Source of the DNA: Clostridiales bacterium
Lineage (GTDB): Bacteria > Bacillota > Clostridia > Christensenellales > Borkfalkiaceae
Length of the DNA: 64,000 nucleotides
Direction of reading: 5' to 3'
Assembly: GCA_015055965.1 (NCBI GenBank)
Contig: SVHG01000008.1
Coordinates: 45,434 to 109,433 of the forward strand
Made by a program: the position numbers and the translations under genes
The notes under the pieces: generated by a model
Databases searched by the model: none
Told to the model about the DNA's origin: nothing
The model's input: the letters and a program-made list of their open reading frames with translations, nothing else
Part shown: positions 14,552 through 23,288 of the stretch, in pieces
Layout: each line of letters starts with the position of its first letter
How positions within the stretch are numbered: the stretch's first letter is position 1

Positions 14552-16756
14552 TTATTTATTGCTTGCAAGCACCTTTGCTGCAAACTCTTCGTCGTTAATG
14601 GTCTTTAAATAGAATTCTTCTAAGGGGCATTCTTCTTCTACCTCTGCAATAGTCTTACAGCACATAATATTACCCTTTTTGATTATTGCAATACGGTCAC
14701 AAATACGTTCAACGACGTCTATAATATGGCTAGAGAAGAATACGATATTGCCGGCTTCCGCGTGGCGACGCATACATTCCTTAACCTGGAAAATACTGTT
14801 AGGATCTAAGCCGGTTAAGGGCTCGTCTAGTATCCAAAGCTTGGGATTGTGAACGAGCGCAGCCATAATGGTTATCTTTTGCTTCATACCGTGTGAGTAG
14901 GTCTTCATAGAGTTATCAAAAGATCCTTCAAGCTCAAATAACGCAACCATTTCGTTTATTCTTGCAGTTCTATCTTCAACTGATACGTCGTATATATCTG
15001 CAATATAGTTAATGTATTCACGGCCGGTTAGCTTTTCGTATAAAGCGTAATGGTCGGGAACGTAACCGATTTGCGCTTTTGCAGAGCGAGGTTGGGTTGC
15101 GCAGTCAAATCCGCAAATCTCAATCGCTCCTTCAGTTATGGGTTGAATGCCTACTATGCTTTTAATAATGGTAGACTTACCTGCGCCGTTAGGCCCTAAG
15201 AAGCCAAAGATTTCACCACCGTTTACGGTAAGACAAGCGTTCTTTACCGCGTATATTTTGCTGGTTGCATAGCGTTTAGAAAAGTTTTTAAGTTCAAGTT
15301 TTATTCCTGCATCGGGATTCATAGGTTCTTCAATACTCCTTCCGTCTAATTTTGCCTGCAGAGCAAGCTTATCTAATCTTATCTTTCTTTTACGCACGAG
15401 CATGTCGTAATGCGCGTCCGCTAAAATGAAAAATTCACTGTAAACAAACCAAATACCAAACGCAATACCTACGTATACGATAAAGAACAGTAGTTGGTAG
15501 ATGGGGTGGAACTCTAGGCTATGACCGGCTATGTTAATACTCGCCGTAATTTTGAATAAATCCTCTGCCCATTTGCCGAACTTATCGGGAATAAAGTCAC
15601 TGTTTAGGAAGAAGAAGTCTACGTCGTGCCCCATTGAGGTGAATAACGCGTTAGCAAGTAACGCCACGATAAAATAGAATAAAAAGCCTGCCATTGAATA
15701 GTAGAATTGCTTAATTTTTGGTCTTTCAAAAATCTTAAGCGCTACCAATAAAAGGGGCATAAAGAATGCGGGATAGTGGTTAACCCAGAAGTTTACTAAC
15801 GACCATTCAAATATTCTTGCTTCTTCGTAGTTGGGCATTATCATTGCTAAAAACGCGCCCATTACGTTTATAAAATAGGTGAAATAGAATAATTTCTTCG
15901 CTCTTAACAGTAAGCACACGGGAACTATGAACATTGCCGTATTACATAGGTGTAAGGGCCAATACCAAGGCTGTAAGAAGGTCGTATATTTAAATCTGGT
16001 ACAGTAGCTTAGTAAAAGGGTTATACTTAGAAAGGTCATTGCAAACCTTCTAACCTCTAAATCCCTTTCTCTAAGCGCAAAGTAAATAATTACGGGAATT
16101 ATAAAGCCTGCGTATAAGAACATTCTGTGGGTTGAAGTGAAATCGTCCACCACGAATGCGGCAGGACCTCTGCCGAAAAGCACCTGTAATCCGTAAGAGG
16201 GGAAGGAGCTAAGCACCATAAAGAATAGGGCGATTATTAAAAGCCACCACTTTCCTTCCGGCTTATTCCACTTAAAGTCCTTTAGCCAGTAGGTTAAGCT
16301 TAAGAATAATCCAAACGCAACCTCTATACAATGCATTATCGCAGAGAAGCCGTAGTCAGAAAATTCAGGGCCCATTAAAAGATCAACCGTGTGTGGAACT
16401 AATACGCTTGCAAGTATATACGCGGGTAAGCAAAAATACTTTGCAAACAGCTTTAAAAAGTCTATCTTGTAAAAGGGGGCAAGCGCTAATACGCAAAAGC
16501 TAACTTGGGTAAACGCCACGCTTAAAAGAACCAACACCGTTACGAATTTTGAAGATAACGGCGTTTGATCTAAACCAAACACGTTATCTATTGGGTACTC
16601 AACGTAAAAATAATAGCGGGCAACGTATATTGCAACGAAAATAAACGCTAATACCTTTGGTATTAAAGTGCTATTTCTGCCCTTTTCGTTTTTAAAAAGC
16701 AACGCTCCTACACCCGCCAATATGGCAAGCGAGCCGTAAGTGATTAAATATTGCAT
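14552..16756 (-). CDS. Fusion of YwaF/TMEM164-like membrane domain and ABC ATPase
   Basis: 734 aa. Residues 1 to about 455 contain a dozen or more membrane segments; WYWPLHLCNTAMFIVPVCLL with FYFTYFINVMGAFLAMIMP resembles the YwaF (TIGR02206) family, which is normally a separate protein. Residues 487-734 are a complete ABC ATPase: Walker A GPNGAGKST (521-529), signature YSHGMKQK, Walker B LWILDEP (640-646), D-loop GLDP and switch His in SSHIID. It drives the exporter whose permease follows. The fusion places a large membrane domain on the ATPase, which is unusual for an ABC-2 system. First gene of the operon. Confidence 0.85.
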   Translation of the reverse strand: MQYLITYGSLAILAGVGALLFKNEKGRNSTLIPKVLAFIFVAIYVARYYFYVEYPIDNVFGLDQTPLSSKFVTVLVLLSVAFTQVSFCVLALAPFYKIDFLKLFAKYFCLPAYILASVLVPHTVDLLMGPEFSDYGFSAIMHCIEVAFGLFLSLTYWLKDFKWNKPEGKWWLLIIALFFMVLSSFPSYGLQVLFGRGPAAFVVDDFTSTHRMFLYAGFIIPVIIYFALRERDLEVRRFAMTFLSITLLLSYCTRFKYTTFLQPWYWPLHLCNTAMFIVPVCLLLRAKKLFYFTYFINVMGAFLAMIMPNYEEARIFEWSLVNFWVNHYPAFFMPLLLVALKIFERPKIKQFYYSMAGFLFYFIVALLANALFTSMGHDVDFFFLNSDFIPDKFGKWAEDLFKITASINIAGHSLEFHPIYQLLFFIVYVGIAFGIWFVYSEFFILADAHYDMLVRKRKIRLDKLALQAKLDGRSIEEPMNPDAGIKLELKNFSKRYATSKIYAVKNACLTVNGGEIFGFLGPNGAGKSTIIKSIVGIQPITEGAIEICGFDCATQPRSAKAQIGYVPDHYALYEKLTGREYINYIADIYDVSVEDRTARINEMVALFELEGSFDNSMKTYSHGMKQKITIMAALVHNPKLWILDEPLTGLDPNSIFQVKECMRRHAEAGNIVFFSSHIIDVVERICDRIAIIKKGNIMCCKTIAEVEEECPLEEFYLKTINDEEFAAKVLASNK

Positions 16757-16803
16757 AACTTAAAAAAAACTGATAATCTCCTATTATAATTTTATCTTTC
16801 ATA

Positions 16804-16842
16804 ATATTATCACAATAATTCACAAATTGTCAACGAATTGTG
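16804..16842 (-). promoter_or_regulatory. Promoter of the exporter operon with CACAA/TTGTG repeats
   Basis: On the minus strand: TTGACA (16833-16828), 18-bp spacer, TAATAT (16809-16804). Inverted CACAAT...ATTGTG sequences (16811-16842) overlap the promoter and could be an operator. 16757-17242 otherwise holds only AT-rich DNA and one copy of the 20-bp motif. Confidence 0.5.
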
Positions 16843-17192
16843 GACTGTTTTATAATAATATTATAAAAATCAAGCAATAACCGACTTGCGGTTACCCTTT
16901 TTTTATTATTTGTTTTCACGCGCTTTTATTTATCCGTTTTGCTTAAGCCAAAGCTTGCTTTTATAATGACAAAAAAGATTTAGCTGAGCTGCTTTTTTTG
17001 CGCGATTTTGCGTCTATAAAATATTTCTTATGTATTATACAATCAAAAATAAAAAATTCCTTATAAATTTTTAACTTTTTTCAACTATTTATTTGCTTTA
17101 CCTTAAAAAATGCGTTTTTTCTTTTTAAATTTATGTTTAGATTTAAAGCGTTTTTAAGGAAATTTTTTAAAAGAAACAACTTAAAAAGGTAT

Positions 17193-17213
17193 GCTATAGG
17201 TCGATTATCGCGC
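17193..17213. repeat. 20-bp interspersed intergenic motif
   Basis: A copy reading GCTATAGGTCGATTATCG with CGC following. Family described at 51018-51038. Confidence 0.6.
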
Positions 17214-17242
17214 TTTTTATAAACAAAAACACCCGCTTGTAA

Positions 17243-17633
17243 ATTAAGGCGGGTATCCTTAGCGGAGAATTTACACTTTGACAAAAGTGCAAGCATCGCA
17301 TTTGTCTGGACAAATGCAAAAGGGCTAAGCCCAAACCCTTAATACAAGCAGAAAGAGAGAACAAATCGGCTTAAATCCCGAAATGTCCTCTCTTTTTTCT
17401 GTTAGTGATGTTTTTGCTGTCGCAAAAGTGATGTTATGCTCCGCATAATAATGTTGCTCGCCATTTGCTACGCAAATACAAGCTCGCAATGATGTGATGT
17501 TTGCCCACTGTGCCGAAGGCACAACATCATTCACGCAGTGAACATCACTGCCGTAGGCAACATCATTTGCCCGCAAGGGCAAACATCGTTTAGCGTGAAT
17601 GCTCCGTTAAGAGCATCACGCTATTAAGGCGGG
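17243..17633 (-). mobile_element. 369-bp hairpin element, copy B, with 11-bp flanking direct repeats
   Basis: The element occupies 17254-17622 and is copy A (1778-2146) in reverse. ATTAAGGCGGG stands immediately on both sides (17243-17253 and 17623-17633), as expected for a target-site duplication. The left repeat is part of a terminator stem (ACCCGC / GCGGGT around 17230-17254), so the element appears to have entered a terminator downstream of the M28 peptidase gene. No protein is plausible in it: the open frames are read-through of hairpins. It has hairpins at its ends rather than long terminal inverted repeats. Confidence 0.75.
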
Positions 17634-17694
17634 CGCTTTGTTTTTTATACTGTTTTTAGGTTACAAATAATTTTTATTTTTTAGTGTAAAGCCT

Positions 17695-18609
17695 TTATTT
17701 TAGCTCGCTAACGAAGTTAAGCATTTGCTCTACAAGATAGTTCACGTTTTCTTCCCTGCCAACGGTATCTTTATTAGTGTGAATTTTGCCGGTATAAAAC
17801 TTAACGAATTTTCCTTTCGTGCAAGCCATAACGCCTATTCCACGTTCAAAATTCTTATAATCGGAATTAGAGGCGCTACCCTTGAAGGGTAAGAAATGTA
17901 AATTAAAACCCTCCTTTGCAGTTAAGGTGTTTTTTAAAATAGCGTATTCTTCACTTTCCTCCGCGCCCTTTTTAACGATAAAAATCATTTCGTTACCGTT
18001 TGCAACGCAGTCAAAGTTAATAACCGTTTTATCTTTAAGTAAATCCTTATACGCCTTACTCATTGCCTTAGAGCCTAAAAGTCCCTTTTCTTCATTATCA
18101 AAAAGAACGAATGCAACTTCCCTTTTGTTAATTTGCTTTGCTAGGCTTATGACGGTTGCCACACCGGAAGAGTTATCGTTTACGTTATTCTTATTAGTAA
18201 CCATTCTGGTTGCCGCAAAAAAGGCAACGAAGTAAATTACTAAATAAAGAGCTACCGTGTAATAAAGCTCAAGGCTTAACAAACGACCTATACCAAACGC
18301 AACCGCCAAAGAAAGTAACGCAAGAATTAAGGGATAACCCAAGTGGTATAAATAATTTATAATCTTATTCGCGGGAAGCATTAGGTTGGGCACGAGTGAG
18401 GTTGCAGGGGTATCGTAATGCGCGGTAAAGATTACCTTTGCGCTTTCTATATCACCTATTACTATATTTTCATGCTCCTTTTCTAAAATATCCTTTTTTA
18501 CTCTGTTTGGCTCAAATTCGCCGGATACGTAGTTGAAAAAAGCGCTCTTTTGCTCTTTAGTTCTTCTTATGGGAAAAAGGGAGCAAATTTCTTTAAAAGA
18601 ATTCTTCAT
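17695..18609 (-). CDS. M28-family zinc peptidase with internal membrane hairpin
   Basis: 304 aa. Metal-ligand motifs of M28 aminopeptidases are all present: HYDTP (64-68), NDNSSG (144-149), FDNEEKGLLGS (170-180), INFDC and a C-terminal HTNKDT. Between the first and second ligands lies an insert with two hydrophobic segments (about 92-134), so the peptidase should be held in the membrane by an internal hairpin. There is no signal peptide, and the orientation of the active site is not certain. The family releases N-terminal amino acids. It follows the M6-like lipoprotein gene by 49 bp, with a copy of the 20-bp motif in the gap. Confidence 0.85.
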   Translation of the reverse strand: MKNSFKEICSLFPIRRTKEQKSAFFNYVSGEFEPNRVKKDILEKEHENIVIGDIESAKVIFTAHYDTPATSLVPNLMLPANKIINYLYHLGYPLILALLSLAVAFGIGRLLSLELYYTVALYLVIYFVAFFAATRMVTNKNNVNDNSSGVATVISLAKQINKREVAFVLFDNEEKGLLGSKAMSKAYKDLLKDKTVINFDCVANGNEMIFIVKKGAEESEEYAILKNTLTAKEGFNLHFLPFKGSASNSDYKNFERGIGVMACTKGKFVKFYTGKIHTNKDTVGREENVNYLVEQMLNFVSELK

Positions 18610-18634
18610 AATAATTTTTTCCTTATAAATATTG

Positions 18635-18655
18635 CTCTATAGCGCGATTAACGGC
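18635..18655. repeat. 20-bp interspersed intergenic motif
   Basis: CTCTATAGCGCGATTAACGG with C following, between the two peptidase genes. Family described at 51018-51038. Confidence 0.65.
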
Positions 18656-18658
18656 ACT

Positions 18659-21304
18659 TTAAGAGTTTTTTATAAAGGTTAAGGTAGCAACTCCGTTTTC
18701 TAATGAATCAACGGTAAAGGTGTAGGCGATTTTATTACCCAAATCGTTAACGATAGTATTTGATAAGCTATCGCCAACAACGTAAGTAAAGGTATCCTCA
18801 GGCGATTTAACGAATTCAATTAAGTTATCTGCCGTGCCGTAAGAATCACTAACGTCGGTATTCGTATTGTAAATATCGTAATAAGCTTCGCCATCGTAAA
18901 CCTCTTTATAAAGGCTTGCGTTTACGTGATAAACCACTATTCCGTCACGGGAGAAAAATCCCGCATCCCCACCGTTTAAGCCTTCGTTCGTATAGTATGC
19001 AACGATATAATATTCTTGATATAAGCCAAGCTCTTCATCCCAATCGTTAGCGATAATAACGGTATCACCGCTATTTACAAAAGCTTCAAGCTCTAGCGTT
19101 ACGCTTTGCTCACAGGTTATAAGGCGTGAAGTAGTAATCCAGCCGTAATTAAATTTTGTAAAGGCGCTGTGATCGCCAAGTAGTCCGTCCATCATATCGC
19201 ATCCGCCCATAGGATCGTTAACGCCGGCATAATCGTAATAATCGTCTGCGCCAAGCACGTGGCCAAACTCGTGAATATAAGTATAAGTATTTAAAAGGCT
19301 TGCGTTTTCGTAAGTTAAATTACCTTCTTCATCATAACCTTCATGCATAAACTGATAGGAAGCCCAAAGGTAATCGTTTGCAGAAACACCGTCGTATTCA
19401 TAGTAATAACCCTCCTCGTCGGTATAAATATTCCAATAACGGTATGCCCAATTGAAGTCCGACTGGTCGTTTACGTCTAAGGTATTAATTAAAACTATCG
19501 CGTCAATAATATTGTTTTTATCACTATCAAAAATAGATAAATCCATACTGCCCGCAACGGAAGCTAAAAACTCGTCTATAATAAGCTGATCGCCAATTGC
19601 AACCTCTTCGCCGTAATAATCATAGGTTGCGTTTAGGTAATAAGAACTTGTCTTAGAAGGTCTAAACCAAGCGTTATAAACGGTTATATCTAAATCAAGC
19701 TTTCCCGCGCTTGAAATATAGTAATAATCGTGAACGGAATAATAATCGGTTTCGCCCGCTTCACCCTTAAACGCCTTTTCTATTTTTTCAACGGTATAGC
19801 CCTTACTGCTTGCGGTTACGTCGCTAAACTCAACGGGAATTACCAAAATCGCAGGGTTTTTGTTGGTTGATACCGTGGGGCATCCATCTAAATAAGTGCC
19901 TAGCTCGGTTACGTTTTTAACGTATTTCGCCTTAGTAAAATCCACGCTATAAACACCATTTTCGCCGGTAGGCAATCCTTTACCCGCGTTAGTCATTAGA
20001 TTTTCGTTTACATCACCGCCTTGGCTTCCACCGCCCTGCTCGCCGGAGTCCGTTAAATAGTAAGCGTATAAATCCACCACGTACGCGCCCTCATAATAGT
20101 AAAAGCTAACGTCTATTAATAAATCGCCCTTTGAAAAATAGTACCAGGTATCGCCGTATTCGTCTACGTCCGTACCGTCAGATAGGTAAGAGCTAAATTT
20201 TGCAAGGTAAGCGTTAAATTCCGCTTGAGTATTATCAAAGGCGTAAAAGTTAATTCCCTCTTCATCCTCTAAAGTGTATTCTTCAACGTAATATTCGTTA
20301 TTTGCAATAAAGGGAATTACTTCGCCAAAGTAAGATATGAACAACTGCTTTTCTTCTTGAGTAAAATCGGTATATAAATGCTTTTCTTCAGCTTCGCCAC
20401 CCTGCTCACCATCACCAGAGCCGATTATGCGGTAAGCGTAAAGGTCCATAACGTATTCGCCTTCATAATAATAAAAGCTAACGTCTATTAGCAAATCACC
20501 CTTTGAGAAATAGTACCAGGTATCGCCGTATTCGTCTACATCCGTGCCGTCAGATAGGTAAGAACTGAATTTTGTAAGGTAAGCGTTAAATTCCGCTTGG
20601 GTATTGCCAAAGGTATAAAAGTTAAGACCTATTTCATCATCAAAAGCGTATTCGTCAACGTAATACTCGTCGTTTGCAATAAAGGGAATTACCTCGCCAA
20701 AGTATTCGTTAAACAGCGCTCTTTCTTCTTGGGTAAAGCTCTCGTACGTGTGAGCGCTATCTTCCCCAACGTTGTCGTCACCTTGGTCACCAGCGCTAGA
20801 ACTACTATCCGAACTATCTTCTATCGAACTAGAGCTACTATCTTCCACAATTGCGTTTACGCAAACGTAAACGTCTACGCAATTTTTACTATCTTCAACG
20901 TAAAAGGCAAGGTCAACCGTTATACCTTCTTTTTCATAAGTATACCAAACATCGCCAAGCATATCCGTATACGTATCCACTAATTTATAACCGTCAAACT
21001 TCAAACGATAGGCTTCAAATTCTTCTTCGGTGTTGCCGTAAGTATAAAAATTAATGCCGTTTTCATAGTCATCAACGTCGTAATATCCTTCAACGTAATA
21101 CTCGTCGTTTGCAATAAAGGGAATTATTTCTCCAATATATTGCGTAAACAACTGCTTTTCACTTGGAGTAAAGTCCTTATAAATACGGTTAGCTTCCGTA
21201 ATCGAGCTATCTTCACTCCCGCTATTTTTAGGCGTAGTATTGCACGCAGTAAAAAGTGTTAGCGCTAATAATAAAGCAAGCGTTAGGGTAAAAAGCTTTT
21301 TCAT
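18659..21304 (-). CDS. M6-like metalloprotease lipoprotein with three N-terminal repeats
   Basis: 881 aa. The signal peptide ends at lipobox FTAC (Cys21), so it is lipid-anchored. Three related modules of about 100 residues follow (roughly 47-155, 188-295 and 310-420), each with FxxYxGExIPFIAN(D/N)EYYV, NTxxEFxAY and DxxGDxWYxFxK; linkers between them are Ser/Asp- or Gly-rich. The catalytic part starts near 440 with AILVIPVEFSDV and has the zinc site HEFGH (678-682) followed by GADDYYDY and DPMGGCDMMDG, as in M6 (immune inhibitor A-type) peptidases. It would act on extracellular proteins. The repeats resemble no domain I can name and may bind substrate or inhibit the enzyme. Confidence 0.82.
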   Translation of the reverse strand: MKKLFTLTLALLLALTLFTACNTTPKNSGSEDSSITEANRIYKDFTPSEKQLFTQYIGEIIPFIANDEYYVEGYYDVDDYENGINFYTYGNTEEEFEAYRLKFDGYKLVDTYTDMLGDVWYTYEKEGITVDLAFYVEDSKNCVDVYVCVNAIVEDSSSSSIEDSSDSSSSAGDQGDDNVGEDSAHTYESFTQEERALFNEYFGEVIPFIANDEYYVDEYAFDDEIGLNFYTFGNTQAEFNAYLTKFSSYLSDGTDVDEYGDTWYYFSKGDLLIDVSFYYYEGEYVMDLYAYRIIGSGDGEQGGEAEEKHLYTDFTQEEKQLFISYFGEVIPFIANNEYYVEEYTLEDEEGINFYAFDNTQAEFNAYLAKFSSYLSDGTDVDEYGDTWYYFSKGDLLIDVSFYYYEGAYVVDLYAYYLTDSGEQGGGSQGGDVNENLMTNAGKGLPTGENGVYSVDFTKAKYVKNVTELGTYLDGCPTVSTNKNPAILVIPVEFSDVTASSKGYTVEKIEKAFKGEAGETDYYSVHDYYYISSAGKLDLDITVYNAWFRPSKTSSYYLNATYDYYGEEVAIGDQLIIDEFLASVAGSMDLSIFDSDKNNIIDAIVLINTLDVNDQSDFNWAYRYWNIYTDEEGYYYEYDGVSANDYLWASYQFMHEGYDEEGNLTYENASLLNTYTYIHEFGHVLGADDYYDYAGVNDPMGGCDMMDGLLGDHSAFTKFNYGWITTSRLITCEQSVTLELEAFVNSGDTVIIANDWDEELGLYQEYYIVAYYTNEGLNGGDAGFFSRDGIVVYHVNASLYKEVYDGEAYYDIYNTNTDVSDSYGTADNLIEFVKSPEDTFTYVVGDSLSNTIVNDLGNKIAYTFTVDSLENGVATLTFIKNS

Positions 21305-21409
21305 ATTAAAACCTCTTGAAATAATTTACAAAAAAATAATACGCTTTCAGCGTATTAATATTTTATCACAATATTTTTTCAAATGCAAAGCAAATAAAAG
21401 GTAATAATA

Positions 21410-21466
21410 AAAAAATGCAAGATAAAAGCCCTTTTAAAAAAGCTTAAATCTTGCAATTTTTTCGCT
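21410..21466 (-). terminator. Terminator of the nicotinamidase-like gene
   Basis: Minus-strand AAAAATTGCAAGAT ... ATCTTGCATTTTTTT with a loop of about 24 nt that itself contains a small stem. Confidence 0.65.
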
Positions 21467-21497
21467 TAATTAAGTTGTTTTCAATCCTAAAAGCCCC

Positions 21498-21515
21498 GCT
21501 ATAGGTCGATTAACG
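21498..21515. repeat. 20-bp interspersed intergenic motif
   Basis: GCTATAGGTCGATTAACG, just downstream of the hydrolase gene. Family described at 51018-51038. Confidence 0.65.
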
Positions 21516-21536
21516 AATGTTTTAATAAAAATTAAA

Positions 21537-22136
21537 TTATATGATTTCTATCTGACAGGCACTCATTGCTTTAAGCGCGTTTTGGTGTGATTCAACCGTT
21601 ACGCCCGCGCAAAGTGATGAGTTAACGCAAATTTTAGCTTCCGGCAAGCTAGCCTTTAATAGCATAGCGTTTGAAATTACGCATATATCCGTACAAACGC
21701 CAACTAGCTCTATTTGTAATTTAGATTGCACCTTAGAGTAACACTTTCTTAAATAATTTGCAAGCTCAACAGAGCCGAAGGTGGGCTTATCAAATATCAA
21801 GGTAAAGGAATGCGCGTTGGGAAGCCCCTGCATTTCTCTACCGGGGAATGATTGACCGTCGTAAATATAAATTTCCCCTAAAGCATCTTCTATTTGTTCG
21901 TTGATGCGCCAACCTTGGCTATAACGAAGACAATGCTCAACGGGAAGCTTTGTTCCTTCTTGAGTGGTTAAATAGTCCTTTTCGTGCGTATCACGCGTGG
22001 CAATTATCAATTTGTTTTCCGCTTGATATTCCTTAATCCTTTGAATAACGCCGGGAATAATCTTTATACCCTCTTCATTTCTTAAAGCACCGTGCAAAAA
22101 GTCGTTTTGCATATCTATAACTATTAAAATCTTCAT
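21537..22136 (-). CDS. Nicotinamidase / isochorismatase-family hydrolase
   Basis: 199 aa with ribosome site AGGAGG. The catalytic triad is visible: Asp8 in IDMQNDF, Lys117 in FDKPTFGS and Cys148 in GVCTDICV; the metal site DTHEKDY follows ATR. These match nicotinamidases (PncA), which convert nicotinamide to nicotinate in the NAD salvage pathway, but the wider superfamily includes other amidases. No NAD genes are adjacent, so the substrate rests on motif similarity. The gene is flanked on both sides by 20-bp motif copies and probably transcribed alone or with the Nudix gene upstream (107-bp gap). Confidence 0.82.
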   Translation of the reverse strand: MKILIVIDMQNDFLHGALRNEEGIKIIPGVIQRIKEYQAENKLIIATRDTHEKDYLTTQEGTKLPVEHCLRYSQGWRINEQIEDALGEIYIYDGQSFPGREMQGLPNAHSFTLIFDKPTFGSVELANYLRKCYSKVQSKLQIELVGVCTDICVISNAMLLKASLPEAKICVNSSLCAGVTVESHQNALKAMSACQIEII

Positions 22137-22167
22137 AAAAAACCTCCTATTTTTTTATAAAAAGTAG

Positions 22168-22185
22168 GGCTATACCGCTGTTAAC
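22168..22185. repeat. 20-bp interspersed intergenic motif, degenerate copy
   Basis: GGCTATACCGCTGTTAAC, a weak match to the family described at 51018-51038. Confidence 0.35.
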
Positions 22186-22242
22186 TAAGCTTTCACAAAA
22201 TAGCAAAATTTAAAAACACCGTAGTAAACACTACTAAGAGTA

Positions 22243-22761
22243 TTAATCAAAATATCCTTCTTTTAATAAAATTTCCAATACTTTACACTCTCTTTCAAGC
22301 ATAGTAAAGCTCTTTGGGCCGTGTGGGTGCGTTCCGTTAACTTCTATTACTTGCTGGGGTGCTACGTATTGCAAGGTAAAGCCTTCTTCTTTTTCATAAC
22401 CGTCTAATATTTGTTCCTTTAATTCATCTTCTACCTTACAAAGAAAATAGAAGTTATCTTGAACGAAATAGTCAACGCCAACCCTATCACTTTTACTAAT
22501 CCTATGAACGTAGCCAAAAGGAACAACCCTGTTGGGAATAACAACCAAGCCCGCTTCTTCCAACGCTTCACGAACAACGGCTTGTTCCTTCGTTTCCCCA
22601 TCGTCTATTCCACCGCCGGGAAATTTATAGTAATCGTATTTTTTAGAGTAAACCATTGCCACCAAACCGTTTTTGATATTTATACATCTTGCAGAATGGC
22701 GAATAAAGGCTACCCCGTTAATATTATAATCTTTTGTATCAATTTCAAACAATAATCTCAT
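22243..22761 (-). CDS. Nudix hydrolase
   Basis: 172 aa. A complete Nudix box is present: GGGIDDGETKEQAVVREALEEAG, matching GX5EX7REUXEEXGU. The N-terminal RHSARCINIKNGLVAMVYS and YYKFPGGG are typical of MutT-like enzymes that hydrolyse nucleoside diphosphates linked to another group. The C-terminal HPHGPKSFTMLEREC could form part of the substrate lid. Substrate not predictable. It is one of a series of single minus-strand genes. Confidence 0.85.
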   Translation of the reverse strand: MRLLFEIDTKDYNINGVAFIRHSARCINIKNGLVAMVYSKKYDYYKFPGGGIDDGETKEQAVVREALEEAGLVVIPNRVVPFGYVHRISKSDRVGVDYFVQDNFYFLCKVEDELKEQILDGYEKEEGFTLQYVAPQQVIEVNGTHPHGPKSFTMLERECKVLEILLKEGYFD

Positions 22762-22770
22762 AAAAAGCCC

Positions 22771-22791
22771 CTATATAGGTCGATTAACGGC
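22771..22791. repeat. 20-bp interspersed intergenic motif
   Basis: CTATATAGGTCGATTAACGG with C following, 10 bp upstream of the Nudix start. Family described at 51018-51038. Confidence 0.65.
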
Positions 22792-22815
22792 ATTTTTGTA
22801 AATTTAATCAATCTT

Positions 22816-22841
22816 AAAAGCAAACATAAAACCGTTTGCTT
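22816..22841 (-). terminator. Hairpin after the 75-aa gene
   Basis: AAGCAAAC / GTTTGCTT stem with a loop of about 8 nt; only a short T run follows, so the activity is uncertain. Confidence 0.45.
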
Positions 22842-22842
22842 G

Positions 22843-23070
22843 TTAGTTGGTTTTTAAGCCAATAATATTTTCTTCCTTGTAGTTTTCTATAAAAGACGGG
22901 CATTGACCGGCCAGCTGAATCGTGTAAAGCACCTTACCTTCACTATTTAGCGAAGCAGAAAAAATATAACCAAAATACAAATCGTCACGGTATCTAAAAT
23001 TAACGTAATCACCCTTTTTATATTTAGCTGTTTCGGGGAATTTTTCTATGCGTTTAAAAAGCTTAAACAT
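22843..23070 (-). CDS. Small SH3-like hypothetical protein
   Basis: 75 aa. The ribosome site is weak (AAAGGCGG). After a short basic N-terminus, KYKKGDYVNFRYRDDLYFGYIF and GKVLYTIQLAGQCPSFIENYKEENI suggest a small beta-barrel of the SH3 or KOW type. No known family could be named. It reads like one of many stand-alone soluble adaptor-like proteins. There is no signal peptide. Transcription diverges from the GNAT gene at 23289. Confidence 0.6.
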   Translation of the reverse strand: MFKLFKRIEKFPETAKYKKGDYVNFRYRDDLYFGYIFSASLNSEGKVLYTIQLAGQCPSFIENYKEENIIGLKTN

Positions 23071-23288
23071 ACTTTACCGCCTTTAAAAAAATTAACTTAT
23101 TTGCCTAAAATTAAATTAACCACTTAATTCTAATCTATAAATAAATTATAACACAAAAATAATTAAAATTCAATGCAAGCACAACCCCTTACTAATAATA
23201 TTACTAATTTTTATTCTTATAAACGGCAATTGTATTTACTTAACGTTTGAATTATGATATACTAATAAAAAAGATTTGGCGGAGCATT

